DNA of 20,115 nucleotides from Deltaproteobacteria bacterium. Its GTDB lineage: Bacteria > Desulfobacterota > DSM-4660 > Desulfatiglandales > HGW-15. The translations under genes and the position numbers were made by a program. The first letter of the stretch is position 1. Each line of letters opens with the position of its first letter. Positions 13,896-20,115 of this stretch are shown piece by piece. The stretch covers positions 1 through 20,115 of the forward strand of contig JAFDHB010000052.1 of NCBI GenBank assembly GCA_019308985.1, read 5' to 3'. The notes under the pieces were generated by a model that saw only the letters and a program-made list of their open reading frames with translations, was not told the DNA's origin and did not search any database.

Positions 13896-15335
13896 ATGGC
13901 TCTGCAACTCAAACAAGCACCAATACTGGCTCAGCAACTCATTATGACACCCCAGTTGCAGCAGGCGATCAAGCTCCTGCAGCTCAACCGTATTGAACTC
14001 CTCGAGACCATAAACCAGGAAGTAGAGACCAATCCCATGCTTGAAATCCTTGAGGAAAGCCCCTCCGACGGCATGGACGATGGCAAGGGCCTCCTGGATG
14101 GAGAAGGCTCTTCAGAGCAGTCGCTCAGCGAAATGCCTGAAAAGGAAGTGATGAAAGACGAAATTGATTGGGATACCTATTTTTCAGAATACAACACAGG
14201 ATGGGCTGAACCCCAGTTCGACATGAAGGAGATGCCCCCCCTGGAAAACATGGTCTCGGAAAAGGAAAGCCTTACCTCCCACCTGATGTGGCAGCTCAAT
14301 GTGAGCGACCTCACCGAGACCCAGAAGAAGATCGGGGTCCATATTATCGGGAACCTGGACCCTGACGGGTACCTGCAAATCTCCCTGGAAGAGCTTGCAG
14401 AGATAACGGGCTGCAGCCTTGAGGAGGTCTCCGAGACCCTCTCCCTGATCCAAAATTTCGATCCCGTGGGAGTAGCCGCACGTGACACCAGGGAGTGCCT
14501 GTTAATCCAGGCAAGATTTCAAAACCTCGGAGGCACGATCGTTGAAAAGATACTCCTGGAGCACATGGATAAGCTCGAAAACAAGAAATATGATCTCATA
14601 GCCAAGAGTCTCTCCGTATCCTTGGATGAGGTCCTCTCGGCCGTTTCGGTCATAACTAGCTTTGAGCCTAAGCCGGGCAGGAGATACAGCGACGAAGAAA
14701 CTATCTACATAACCCCTGACATATACGTATTCAAGGTCGGAGACAACCATGAAATAGTGCTCAATGAAGACGGACTACCCAAGCTGAGGATCAACTCCTA
14801 TTACAAGAAAATACTTTCCGACGGCAATTCCTTCAAGGAAAGCGAAAGAGGCTTTGTTCAGGATAAACTACGCTCGGCCCAGTGGCTGATAAAGAGCATA
14901 CATCAGCGCCAGCAGACCATTTACAGGGTAACCGAAAGCATAGTTCGCTTTCAGGAGGAGTTTCTGGACAAAGGAATAGCCTATTTGAAGCCCCTGGTCT
15001 TGAGGGACGTGGCCGAGGATATACAGATGCACGAGTCGACCATCAGCAGGGTCACGGCCAACAAGTACGTGCACACGCCTCAGGGAGTCTTTCCCTTGAA
15101 GTTTTTTTTCAACAGTGCCATCAGTTCAGTGGAGGGTGAGTCCGTTGCATCTGAAACGGTTAAGGAGCACATCAGGAAGATCATCAAGTCAGAGAATAAG
15201 GCGAAGCCTTACAGTGACCAAGAGATAGCAGCCATGCTCAAGAAACTCAATATCGATGTTGCAAGACGAACTGTAGCCAAGTACAGGGAAAGTATGGGTA
15301 TCCTGCCATCCCGCAAGAGAAGGAAACCCTGTTGA
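13896..15335 (+). CDS. rpoN: RNA polymerase sigma-54 factor
   Basis: A 479-residue full-length sigma-54. Region I is Gln/Leu-rich (LKQAPILAQQLIMTPQLQQAIKLLQLNRIELLE, residues 4-37) and contacts activators and core enzyme. Region II (about 50-110) is acidic. The core-binding region follows (about 115-290, NLDPDGYLQISLEELAE). Near 370-395 lies the helix-turn-helix (RDVAEDIQMHESTISRVTANKYV). The RpoN box, which recognises the -24 promoter element, is ARRTVAKYRE at 456-465. It follows lptB by 34 bases with only a weak GGTGA upstream, and precedes hpf and ptsN, the standard arrangement. It directs transcription of genes that need an enhancer-binding ATPase. Confidence 0.98.
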   Translation: MALQLKQAPILAQQLIMTPQLQQAIKLLQLNRIELLETINQEVETNPMLEILEESPSDGMDDGKGLLDGEGSSEQSLSEMPEKEVMKDEIDWDTYFSEYNTGWAEPQFDMKEMPPLENMVSEKESLTSHLMWQLNVSDLTETQKKIGVHIIGNLDPDGYLQISLEELAEITGCSLEEVSETLSLIQNFDPVGVAARDTRECLLIQARFQNLGGTIVEKILLEHMDKLENKKYDLIAKSLSVSLDEVLSAVSVITSFEPKPGRRYSDEETIYITPDIYVFKVGDNHEIVLNEDGLPKLRINSYYKKILSDGNSFKESERGFVQDKLRSAQWLIKSIHQRQQTIYRVTESIVRFQEEFLDKGIAYLKPLVLRDVAEDIQMHESTISRVTANKYVHTPQGVFPLKFFFNSAISSVEGESVASETVKEHIRKIIKSENKAKPYSDQEIAAMLKKLNIDVARRTVAKYRESMGILPSRKRRKPC

Positions 15336-15407
15336 TGCCGCATGTTTGACTTTTGGCCTCTTATCTGCTAAAGACCTTTTTCTGCCCTATTCAAGGAGGA
15401 TCATTCT

Positions 15408-15935
15408 ATGGACGTAACAGTGACTTTCCGGCACATGGAGCCTAGTGAGAGTCTAAAGATCTATACCGAAGAAAAGCTGAGCAAGATCAATAAGTATATA
15501 GATTCACCTATTGAAGCACACGTCGTGCTGGGGGTGGAGAAATTCAGACATCAGGCTGATATAACCCTGAGCGTCAACGGCGTCAAGATCAAGGCGGTTG
15601 AAGAGACAGACGATATGTATTCCGCCATAGATCAGGTCATGGACAAGATTGAGAAGCAGGTCAAGAAATTTCGATCCAAGATAAGGAAACGACGACCCGA
15701 CAACAGGAGGGCGGAAGTGGAAGTGGAGCCCGAAACCCAGGGCGAGACTATCGAAGATCCGCTGATTGAGGTCGAAAAGATGGATGCAAAGCCCATGGAC
15801 CCTGAAGAAGCGGCCATTCAACTAAACTCTTCCGAGCAGGATTTCCTTGTCTTCAGAAACGCCAAGACAATGGAGATTAATGTCCTTTACAAGCGCAAGG
15901 ACGGACAGCTCGGGCTCATTGAGCCACTGAGCTGA
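15408..15935 (+). CDS. hpf: Ribosome hibernation promoting factor, long form
   Basis: A 175-residue protein of the long-HPF type. The N-terminal S30AE/RaiA domain (1-100) binds the 30S subunit: VTFRHMEPSESLKIYTEEKLSKINKYI, then ADITLSVNGVKIKAVEETDDMYSAIDQVMDKIEKQVKKFRSKIRKR. An acidic linker (about 104-128) leads to the C-terminal dimerisation domain (about 128-172: DAKPMDPEEAAIQLNSSEQDFLVFRNAKTMEINVLYKRKDGQLGLIEP). It would join two 70S ribosomes into inactive 100S dimers in slow growth. It has the strongest ribosome site of the cluster (AAGGAGG, 8 bases before ATG). A TTGACT at 15346-15351 may mark a weak promoter of its own. Confidence 0.96.
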   Translation: MDVTVTFRHMEPSESLKIYTEEKLSKINKYIDSPIEAHVVLGVEKFRHQADITLSVNGVKIKAVEETDDMYSAIDQVMDKIEKQVKKFRSKIRKRRPDNRRAEVEVEPETQGETIEDPLIEVEKMDAKPMDPEEAAIQLNSSEQDFLVFRNAKTMEINVLYKRKDGQLGLIEPLS

Positions 15936-15961
15936 CTTTCCAACCTGGCAGGCAAAAAATC

Positions 15962-16423
15962 ATGAAGCTATCGGAAATCATAGACGAGGATTCAATAATC
16001 CCTGAGCTGAGGGCCAGAGACAAGAAAGGGGTATTGGAAGAGCTGGCCGAGGCGGTCACCCTCCACCAGCCTTCCCTTGACAAGGGGTCCCTGGTGAAAA
16101 TTTTGCTGGACAGAGAACGGTTGGGAAGCACAGGTATAGGAGACGGTGTGGCCATTCCCCACGGGAAGTTTCATGGGCTACGCCAACCCATAATCATCTT
16201 CGGCAGGAGCCGGAGGGGCCTTGATTTCGAGTCGATGGACGGGGAGCCAGCCTACCTGTTCTTTCTCCTTGTTGCTCCGGAGGACTCGGCCAGCATACAC
16301 CTCAAGGCCCTGGCCAAGATAGCAAAAATACTCAAGAACAGCAATTACCGGAAGATCCTTATGGATGCCACCACAAAGAGGGACATTTACCAGTTCCTCC
16401 TTCAAAACGACGAAGAACTGTAG
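15962..16423 (+). CDS. ptsN: Nitrogen-related PTS enzyme IIA (EIIA-Ntr)
   Basis: A 153-residue cytoplasmic regulator of the PTS-Ntr branch. The phosphoacceptor is His67 in GDGVAIPHGK (61-69). The surrounding LLDRERLGSTGIG block (48-60) and AYLFFLLVAPEDSASIHLKALAKIAKIL (97-124) are typical of the fructose/Ntr IIA fold. It is phosphorylated through EI-Ntr and NPr/HPr, neither of which is in the window, and controls other proteins by binding. It follows hpf by 26 bases. In many related clusters hprK and rapZ come next; here a short unknown ORF and a mannose-type EIIA follow instead. Confidence 0.95.
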   Translation: MKLSEIIDEDSIIPELRARDKKGVLEELAEAVTLHQPSLDKGSLVKILLDRERLGSTGIGDGVAIPHGKFHGLRQPIIIFGRSRRGLDFESMDGEPAYLFFLLVAPEDSASIHLKALAKIAKILKNSNYRKILMDATTKRDIYQFLLQNDEEL

Positions 16424-16454
16424 CAGACAAACTCTGCCTTCCGGTAAGGAGCGA

Positions 16455-16646
16455 GTGAAGGCGCTGCGGGAAGGAATGAAGGTTCGGCCAAGAGGGGTTT
16501 GGATTGGTAAATCCTTGATGGGTGTAAACGAATTTGTAGATGCTCTGGATTTTTTCACCACCTTTACAACCAGAGCCCGCCCAACAGGGAAGTCGCCCTT
16601 TGACAAGGCCATCAACTTTTTTGATCTGAAGGAACGGCCGGCATGA
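16455..16646 (+). CDS. Short unrecognised protein coupled to EIIA
   Basis: I do not recognise this 63-residue ORF. It is basic at the N terminus (VKALREGMKVRPRGVWIGKS) and has a middle part rich in Phe and Thr (DALDFFTTFTTRARP), ending in SPFDKAINFFDLKERPA. There is no transmembrane helix or signal peptide. The case for it being real is its position: it fills the 219-base gap between ptsN and the EIIA gene, and its TGA overlaps the EIIA ATG as ATGA, the usual sign of translational coupling. The start is uncertain: GTG at 16455 has AAGGAG only 3 bases before it, and ATG at 16476 has GGAAGG directly adjacent. It may be a small gene or the remnant of a lost neighbour such as hprK or rapZ, though I see no motif of either. 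Confidence 0.5.
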   Translation: MKALREGMKVRPRGVWIGKSLMGVNEFVDALDFFTTFTTRARPTGKSPFDKAINFFDLKERPA

Positions 16647-17050
16647 TGGTAAGCCTATTGATAGTTACCCACTGCGAGCTGGGTAGAGAACTGTTGAATG
16701 CTGCTGAATTCATTGTCGGAAAGATCGAGGCGGTGGATACCCTTTCCATTACTCAAACGAACGACAGCGAAGCTATTCTCTCGGCCATGAAAGAGAAGAT
16801 CGCTGAGCTCAAGAAGAAGGGAGAAAATGTGCTCATCCTGACGGACATGTTCGGTGGAACACCCTCCAACATAAGTCTCTCCTTTCTCAAAGAGGAGAAA
16901 GTGGAGGTCATAACCGGTGTCAACCTCCCCATGATAATCGCCTTTGTCCAGAACCGAAAGGGGCTGGGGCTCGAGGAAGTGGCTGAAAAGGCGCAGGCAG
17001 CAGGAAAGGCCGGCATCTCCATTGCAGGGAAACTGCTGGAATCGGAATGA
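16643..17050 (+). CDS. PTS mannose-family EIIA domain protein
   Basis: A 135-residue single-domain EIIA of the mannose/fructose/sorbose family. The phosphoacceptor is His10 in LIVTHCELG, followed by RELLNAAEFIVGK as in ManX. The conserved ILTDMFGGTPSNIS (66-79) and EVITGVNLPMI (88-98) complete the fold. No EIIB, EIIC or EIID genes are next to it; the following gene is rimI. A free-standing IIA beside rpoN-hpf-ptsN is common in Deltaproteobacteria and may have a regulatory task. ATG at 16643 overlaps the preceding stop; ATG at 16646 is an alternative start. The stop overlaps rimI by 4 bases. Confidence 0.92.
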   Translation: MMVSLLIVTHCELGRELLNAAEFIVGKIEAVDTLSITQTNDSEAILSAMKEKIAELKKKGENVLILTDMFGGTPSNISLSFLKEEKVEVITGVNLPMIIAFVQNRKGLGLEEVAEKAQAAGKAGISIAGKLLESE

Positions 17051-17517
17051 GATCGATCATCTCAATCTCTCAGGAGAACTACAACTTATATATTGCCGAT
17101 ATCATTGAAATTGAAAACCTCAGCTTTCCTGTCCCCTGGAGTTACCAATTATTCCTGGATGAGATTAGAAATCCGGTCTCTCACCTCTGGGGAGTTGTTT
17201 CGGGAGGCACCCTTTCGGGATATGCCTGTTTTTGGATGTTTCACGATGAGATCCAGATTATCAATATCGCGGTCCATCCATCAAAGAGGAATCAGGGCCT
17301 CGCCCAATTTCTCTGTGAAAATATCATACGTACCGCTTCTTCCAATGGAATCGGATCCCTGTGGCTTGAAGTAAGGGAATCCAACATCATTGCAAAAAGG
17401 ATTTATGAAAAGCTGGGTTTCAGGAAAATTCACAGAAGACGCCGGTATTACAGGGATAATAATGAGGATGCCATAGTTATGTCCCTCATGCTTTCCCGAA
17501 AACGGATGGCGCTATAG
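17047..17517 (+). CDS. rimI: RimI-type N-acetyltransferase
   Basis: A 156-residue GNAT acetyltransferase of the RimI type, which acetylates the N terminus of ribosomal protein S18 in E. coli. Visible parts are IEIENLSFPVPWSYQLFLDEI (20-40), typical of RimI, the acetyl-CoA loop IAVHPSKRNQGLAQFL (74-89, with Q-x-x-G-x-A in the pyrophosphate-binding turn), LEVRESNIIAKRIYEKLGF (107-125) and the RRRYY...DAIVMSLML ending (134-151). It overlaps the EIIA gene by ATGA, so it is translated from the same mRNA. Its base use is slightly more AT-rich than that of its neighbours. The natural substrate may differ from S18. Confidence 0.88.
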   Translation: MRSIISISQENYNLYIADIIEIENLSFPVPWSYQLFLDEIRNPVSHLWGVVSGGTLSGYACFWMFHDEIQIINIAVHPSKRNQGLAQFLCENIIRTASSNGIGSLWLEVRESNIIAKRIYEKLGFRKIHRRRRYYRDNNEDAIVMSLMLSRKRMAL

Positions 17518-17609
17518 CCCGGAAAAAGCGGCCTTCGCCACCCGGCCTCTGAGGACGGAAACAAGCCCTGTGTATATGTAAAACACGAATATTTGATGGC
17601 GAGATGGGA

Positions 17610-17637
17610 TTGCAATATGCCAATTTGAACTTATTAT
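17610..17637 (+). promoter_or_regulatory. Candidate sigma70 promoter of gap-tpiA
   Basis: TTGCAA (17610-17615), 16-base spacer, TATTAT (17632-17637), about 50 bases before the gap ATG in an AT-rich stretch of the 171-base gap after rimI. A TTGACA at 17637-17642 has no matching -10. Confidence 0.35.
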
Positions 17638-17688
17638 TTGACACTTGAACTATTCTCGATCCCAATACTTTTACGAGGAGGTGAAAGA

Positions 17689-18687
17689 ATGGCTGTTAAA
17701 GTTGCGATCAATGGGTTTGGGCGAATAGGAAGGATGGCATTTCGGGCCGCAATCGACAATAAGGACTTAGAATTTGTCGGAATTAATGACCTCACCGACC
17801 CGGCAACCCTGGCCCATCTCTTGAAGTACGATTCGGCACAGGGGAAACTGGATGCGGAAATTTCAAGTACTGATCATTCCTTGATCGTCGACGGAAAAGA
17901 AATCCGGATTTACACTGAGAGGGACCCTGCCGATATTCCCTGGGGTGATGTCGGGGCAGAGATTGTCTTCGAGTGTACCGGGCTTTTCAGGGACAGGGAA
18001 AAGGCCTATGCTCATCTCAAGGCCGGCGTGAACAAGGTCATCATATCGGCGCCGGCCACCAATCCACACATTACCATCGTCATGGGGGTAAACCACGAGG
18101 AATACAATCCCAGTGAACATCATATCATTTCAAACGCCTCCTGCACCACCAATTGCCTCGCGCCTGTGTGCAAGGTCTTGATGGAGAATTTCGGCATCGA
18201 GAAGGGACTCATGACCACGATACACTCTTACACGGGTGACCAGCGACTGCTGGACTTTCCCCACAAGGACCTCAGGAGGGCAAGGGCGGCCGCCCTTTCC
18301 ATGATCCCTACCACCACGGGCGCTGCAAGGGCGGTATCTTTGGTGCTTCCCCAGCTCGCGGGCAAATTGAACGGTATGGCCATCAGGGTTCCTACCCCTA
18401 ATGTTTCCGTAGTGGACCTGGTCGCAAGACTCAGCAAACCGGTAACCGTAGATGAGATAAACGGCGCCCTGAAGGAGGCCGCTGAAGGACGCCTCAAGGG
18501 TATCATGGCCTATTGTGAGGAACCTCTGGTATCCGTTGACTTCAATGGTACCCGCTTTTCTTCTATCGTGGATTCCCTTTCAACCATGGTCGTGGAAGAC
18601 ATGGTCAAGGTGATAGCATGGTACGACAACGAGTTCGGCTATGCGTGCCGCATGGTGGATCTCGCAGCTTACATAGCTAATGCCTGA
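17689..18687 (+). CDS. gap: Glyceraldehyde-3-phosphate dehydrogenase
   Basis: A 332-residue glycolytic/gluconeogenic dehydrogenase that converts glyceraldehyde 3-phosphate, NAD+ and phosphate to 1,3-bisphosphoglycerate. The NAD-binding motif VAINGFGRIGRM is at 5-16, and Asp34 in GINDLTD favours NAD over NADP. The catalytic Cys152 lies in SNASCTTNCLAP (149-159), with the catalytic His in MTTIHSYTGDQ. The C-terminal WYDNEFGY signature is complete. The start at 17689 is fixed by GAGGAGGTG a few bases upstream; an in-frame ATG-like start at 17638 has none. tpiA follows after 31 bases. The usual pgk between the two is absent. Confidence 0.97.
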   Translation: MAVKVAINGFGRIGRMAFRAAIDNKDLEFVGINDLTDPATLAHLLKYDSAQGKLDAEISSTDHSLIVDGKEIRIYTERDPADIPWGDVGAEIVFECTGLFRDREKAYAHLKAGVNKVIISAPATNPHITIVMGVNHEEYNPSEHHIISNASCTTNCLAPVCKVLMENFGIEKGLMTTIHSYTGDQRLLDFPHKDLRRARAAALSMIPTTTGAARAVSLVLPQLAGKLNGMAIRVPTPNVSVVDLVARLSKPVTVDEINGALKEAAEGRLKGIMAYCEEPLVSVDFNGTRFSSIVDSLSTMVVEDMVKVIAWYDNEFGYACRMVDLAAYIANA

Positions 18688-18718
18688 GCTGGATCAACTA
18701 AGGGCAAGGAAAAACGCC

Positions 18719-19495
18719 ATGGACATGAATGAACGAAGACCACTGATAGCAGGCAACTGGAAAATGAACCTGGGCATCGAGGAGACCGCCCAGCTCATCA
18801 GGGCAATTGCAGAGGGCATCGCGGGAATGGAAGTTGTTGACGTGCTGGTGGCGCCCCCCTTTACAAGCCTTTACCTGGCAAAGAAAGAGATCGGTGACTC
18901 AAGGATCCTCCTTGGGGCCCAGAACATGCACTGGGAGAAAGCCGGGGCCTATACGGGAGAAATCTCCGCTTCAATGCTCCTTGATGTGGGCTGCACCCAT
19001 GTAATCCTCGGCCATTCCGAGAGGCGGATACATTTCAATGAGACCAGTGAGGTGGTTGACCTCAAGGCCAACGCTGCTGTCAAAGCAGGACTGAGCCCCA
19101 TCGTGTGCCTGGGGGAGACCCTTGAGGAGCGGGAAGGGGGAAAGACCTTTGATATTATCAAGGATCAACTGGAAAAATCCCTCAATAGTTTCAGGGTCAA
19201 GAAGACCCTGCCCCTCTCCGTCACCATAGCCTATGAGCCTGTTTGGGCTATAGGCACGGGCAGGACTGCCTCCCCTGCCCAGGCGCAGGAAGTTCACCAG
19301 CACATAAGACAGTGGATTGAAGATAATTTTGATAAAGATATCTCAACGAAGTTAAGAATTGTATACGGAGGCAGTGTAAAGCCCGAGAACGTCAAAGACC
19401 TCATGGAGATGCCGGACATTGACGGCGCCCTGGTGGGCGGAGCGAGTCTGAAGGCGGAGCTCTTTCTACCCATCATCAAGTTCAGGGAGGCCTGA
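18719..19495 (+). CDS. tpiA: Triosephosphate isomerase
   Basis: A 258-residue TIM barrel that interconverts dihydroxyacetone phosphate and glyceraldehyde 3-phosphate. All active-site parts are present: Lys15 in AGNWKMN (11-17), His99 in ILGHSERR (96-103), Glu173 in [11 protein letters not shown] (171-181) and the phosphate-binding loops YGGSV (216-220) and GGAS (240-243). The start at 18719 is preceded by AAGGAA with a 7-base gap. An earlier ATG at 18680 overlaps the gap gene and has no ribosome site. It is cotranscribed with gap and gives it its substrate. Confidence 0.97.
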   Translation: MDMNERRPLIAGNWKMNLGIEETAQLIRAIAEGIAGMEVVDVLVAPPFTSLYLAKKEIGDSRILLGAQNMHWEKAGAYTGEISASMLLDVGCTHVILGHSERRIHFNETSEVVDLKANAAVKAGLSPIVCLGETLEEREGGKTFDIIKDQLEKSLNSFRVKKTLPLSVTIAYEPVWAIGTGRTASPAQAQEVHQHIRQWIEDNFDKDISTKLRIVYGGSVKPENVKDLMEMPDIDGALVGGASLKAELFLPIIKFREA

Positions 19496-19511
19496 CGGAA
19501 GAAAAATTCTA

Positions 19512-19539
19512 TTGAAAACCACGCTTTTTTTGTTATTAT
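19512..19539 (+). promoter_or_regulatory. Candidate sigma70 promoter of secG
   Basis: TTGAAA (19512-19517), 16-base spacer, TATTAT (19534-19539), in the very AT-rich gap between tpiA and secG, about 53 bases before the secG ATG. Confidence 0.4.
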
Positions 19540-19598
19540 TAAATATTGCGATGAAATTATTTCAAGGCGATGAGATTGTGTTCTCGAAGGAAAAATAA

Positions 19599-19928
19599 AT
19601 GAGACCTATATTTGTAATCATTCATGTCACCGTCAGCATCGCCCTCATCCTTATTGTCCTGCTTCAAAAAGGAAAGGGGGCGAACATAGGGGCTGCCTTC
19701 GGCGGCTCCAGCCAGACGGTCTTCGGCAGTACGGGCGCCACACCCTTCTTGCACAAGGTCACTGTAGGTGCTGCGGTCATTTTCATGATAACGTCCTTGA
19801 CCCTGGCCTTTCTCTTTGGAAGGGGGGCTCCCACATCGGTGATGAAGGGTGTAAACCAGCCCGTGGCTCCTGTCACCCAGCAGACCGAAGCTCCCGCCGA
19901 CGAAGCCGGTCAGGGGGCACAGAAGTAG
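19599..19928 (+). CDS. secG: Protein translocase subunit SecG
   Basis: A 109-residue inner-membrane protein of the SecYEG translocon. It has two transmembrane helices (about 4-22 and 53-73) joined by the conserved cytoplasmic loop LQKGKGANIGAAFGGSSQTVFGSTGATPFLHKVT (22-55). A Gln/Ala/Pro-rich tail follows, as in many SecG proteins. AAGGAA lies 7 bases before the ATG. A tRNA-Leu gene follows after 13 bases. secG next to tRNA-Leu(GAG) is also found in E. coli (leuU), so this pairing is old and supports the call. Confidence 0.95.
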   Translation: MRPIFVIIHVTVSIALILIVLLQKGKGANIGAAFGGSSQTVFGSTGATPFLHKVTVGAAVIFMITSLTLAFLFGRGAPTSVMKGVNQPVAPVTQQTEAPADEAGQGAQK

Positions 19929-19941
19929 TTCTTTACGGTGT

Positions 19942-20029
19942 GCCGAAGTGGTGGAATTTGGTAGACACGCTATCTTGAGGGGGTAGTGGGCAACCGCCCG
20001 TGCGGGTTCAAGTCCCGCCTTCGGCACCA
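19942..20029 (+). tRNA. tRNA-Leu(GAG)
   Basis: A complete class II tRNA. The acceptor arms GCCGAAG (19942-19948) and CTTCGGC (20019-20025) pair fully. Discriminator A is at 20026 and CCA is encoded at 20027-20029. The D-arm has GTGGAATTTGGTAGACAC, and the anticodon stem CTATC/GGTAG carries the loop TTGAGGG with anticodon GAG at 19977-19979. There is a long variable arm (TGGGCAACCGCCCG-like). The T-arm GCGGG/CCCGC encloses TTCAAGT. The anticodon reads CUC/CUU leucine codons. Confidence 0.97.
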
Positions 20030-20095
20030 CTAAATAGCAAGCATCTCCGGATCATAGGGAATTTCGGATACCAAGAATAAAGGCTTTCGGCACCA
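20018..20095 (+). repeat. Degenerate copies of the tRNA-Leu 3' end
   Basis: CCTTCGGCACCA ends the tRNA (20018-20029). CTTTCGGCACCA recurs at 20084-20095 with one mismatch, and TTTCGGATACCA at 20062-20073 is a looser copy. The pattern resembles an attachment-site scar, or a decayed second tRNA, but only 86 bases are visible after the tRNA. Confidence 0.4.
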
Positions 20096-20115
20096 ATGAG
20101 TGCTGCAAGCCTTAG

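Noticed and set aside
19557..20030. 157-residue minus-strand ORF containing GLEPARAVAHYPLKIACLPNSTT
   Set aside because: This is the well-known false translation of the strand opposite a tRNA-Leu gene; the rest lies opposite secG.
1..20115. CRISPR arrays, toxin-antitoxin pairs, phage genes or defence islands
   Set aside because: No regularly spaced repeats, no cas, integrase, transposase or restriction motifs were seen in any frame of the window.

Overview
The window looks like ordinary chromosome of a Gram-negative, LPS-making bacterium of the Deltaproteobacteria/Desulfobacterota type. This is inferred from gene content, not from a database match. The pointers are a nickel-uptake operon in the order K-M-L-Q-O, a class II (metal-dependent) KdsA, an lptC-lptA-lptB-rpoN-hpf-ptsN cluster followed by a mannose-family EIIA, and a FeoAB system with a Cys-rich partner. 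I see no phage, integrase, transposase or CRISPR array.

Left half, minus strand (about 277-10749), read from right to left. The nik operon encodes two exported proteins (NikK and NikL, each with a predicted mature N-terminal His), the membrane components NikM and NikQ, and the ATPase NikO with a His-rich tail. It is followed by the iron(II) operon: a small Cys-rich membrane protein, FeoA and FeoB, behind a near-consensus sigma70 promoter. A roughly 255-bp foldback element with an 8-bp flanking duplication separates feoA from feoB. Next come greA, slyD and a small alpha/beta hydrolase, then a separately promoted FHA-GAF protein and a B3/B4-domain protein. Positions 1-276 hold no credible gene but several inverted repeats.

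Right half, plus strand (11108-20029). kdsA, lptC, lptA and lptB make and export LPS core/lipid A components. rpoN (sigma-54), hpf and ptsN form the usual nitrogen/PTS-related group. A short unrecognised ORF follows, coupled to a mannose-type EIIA and then to rimI. Behind an AT-rich promoter region lie gap and tpiA (no pgk between them), then secG and a tRNA-Leu(GAG). Degenerate copies of the tRNA 3' end lie just downstream, at the window edge.

Most genes are housekeeping. The unusual parts are the inserted element with target duplication between feoA and feoB, a -10 box placed so that the lptC mRNA should be leaderless, a terminator-like hairpin in the nik leader, the unknown ORF between ptsN and EIIA, and the tRNA-end repeats. 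I found no clear new multigene system.
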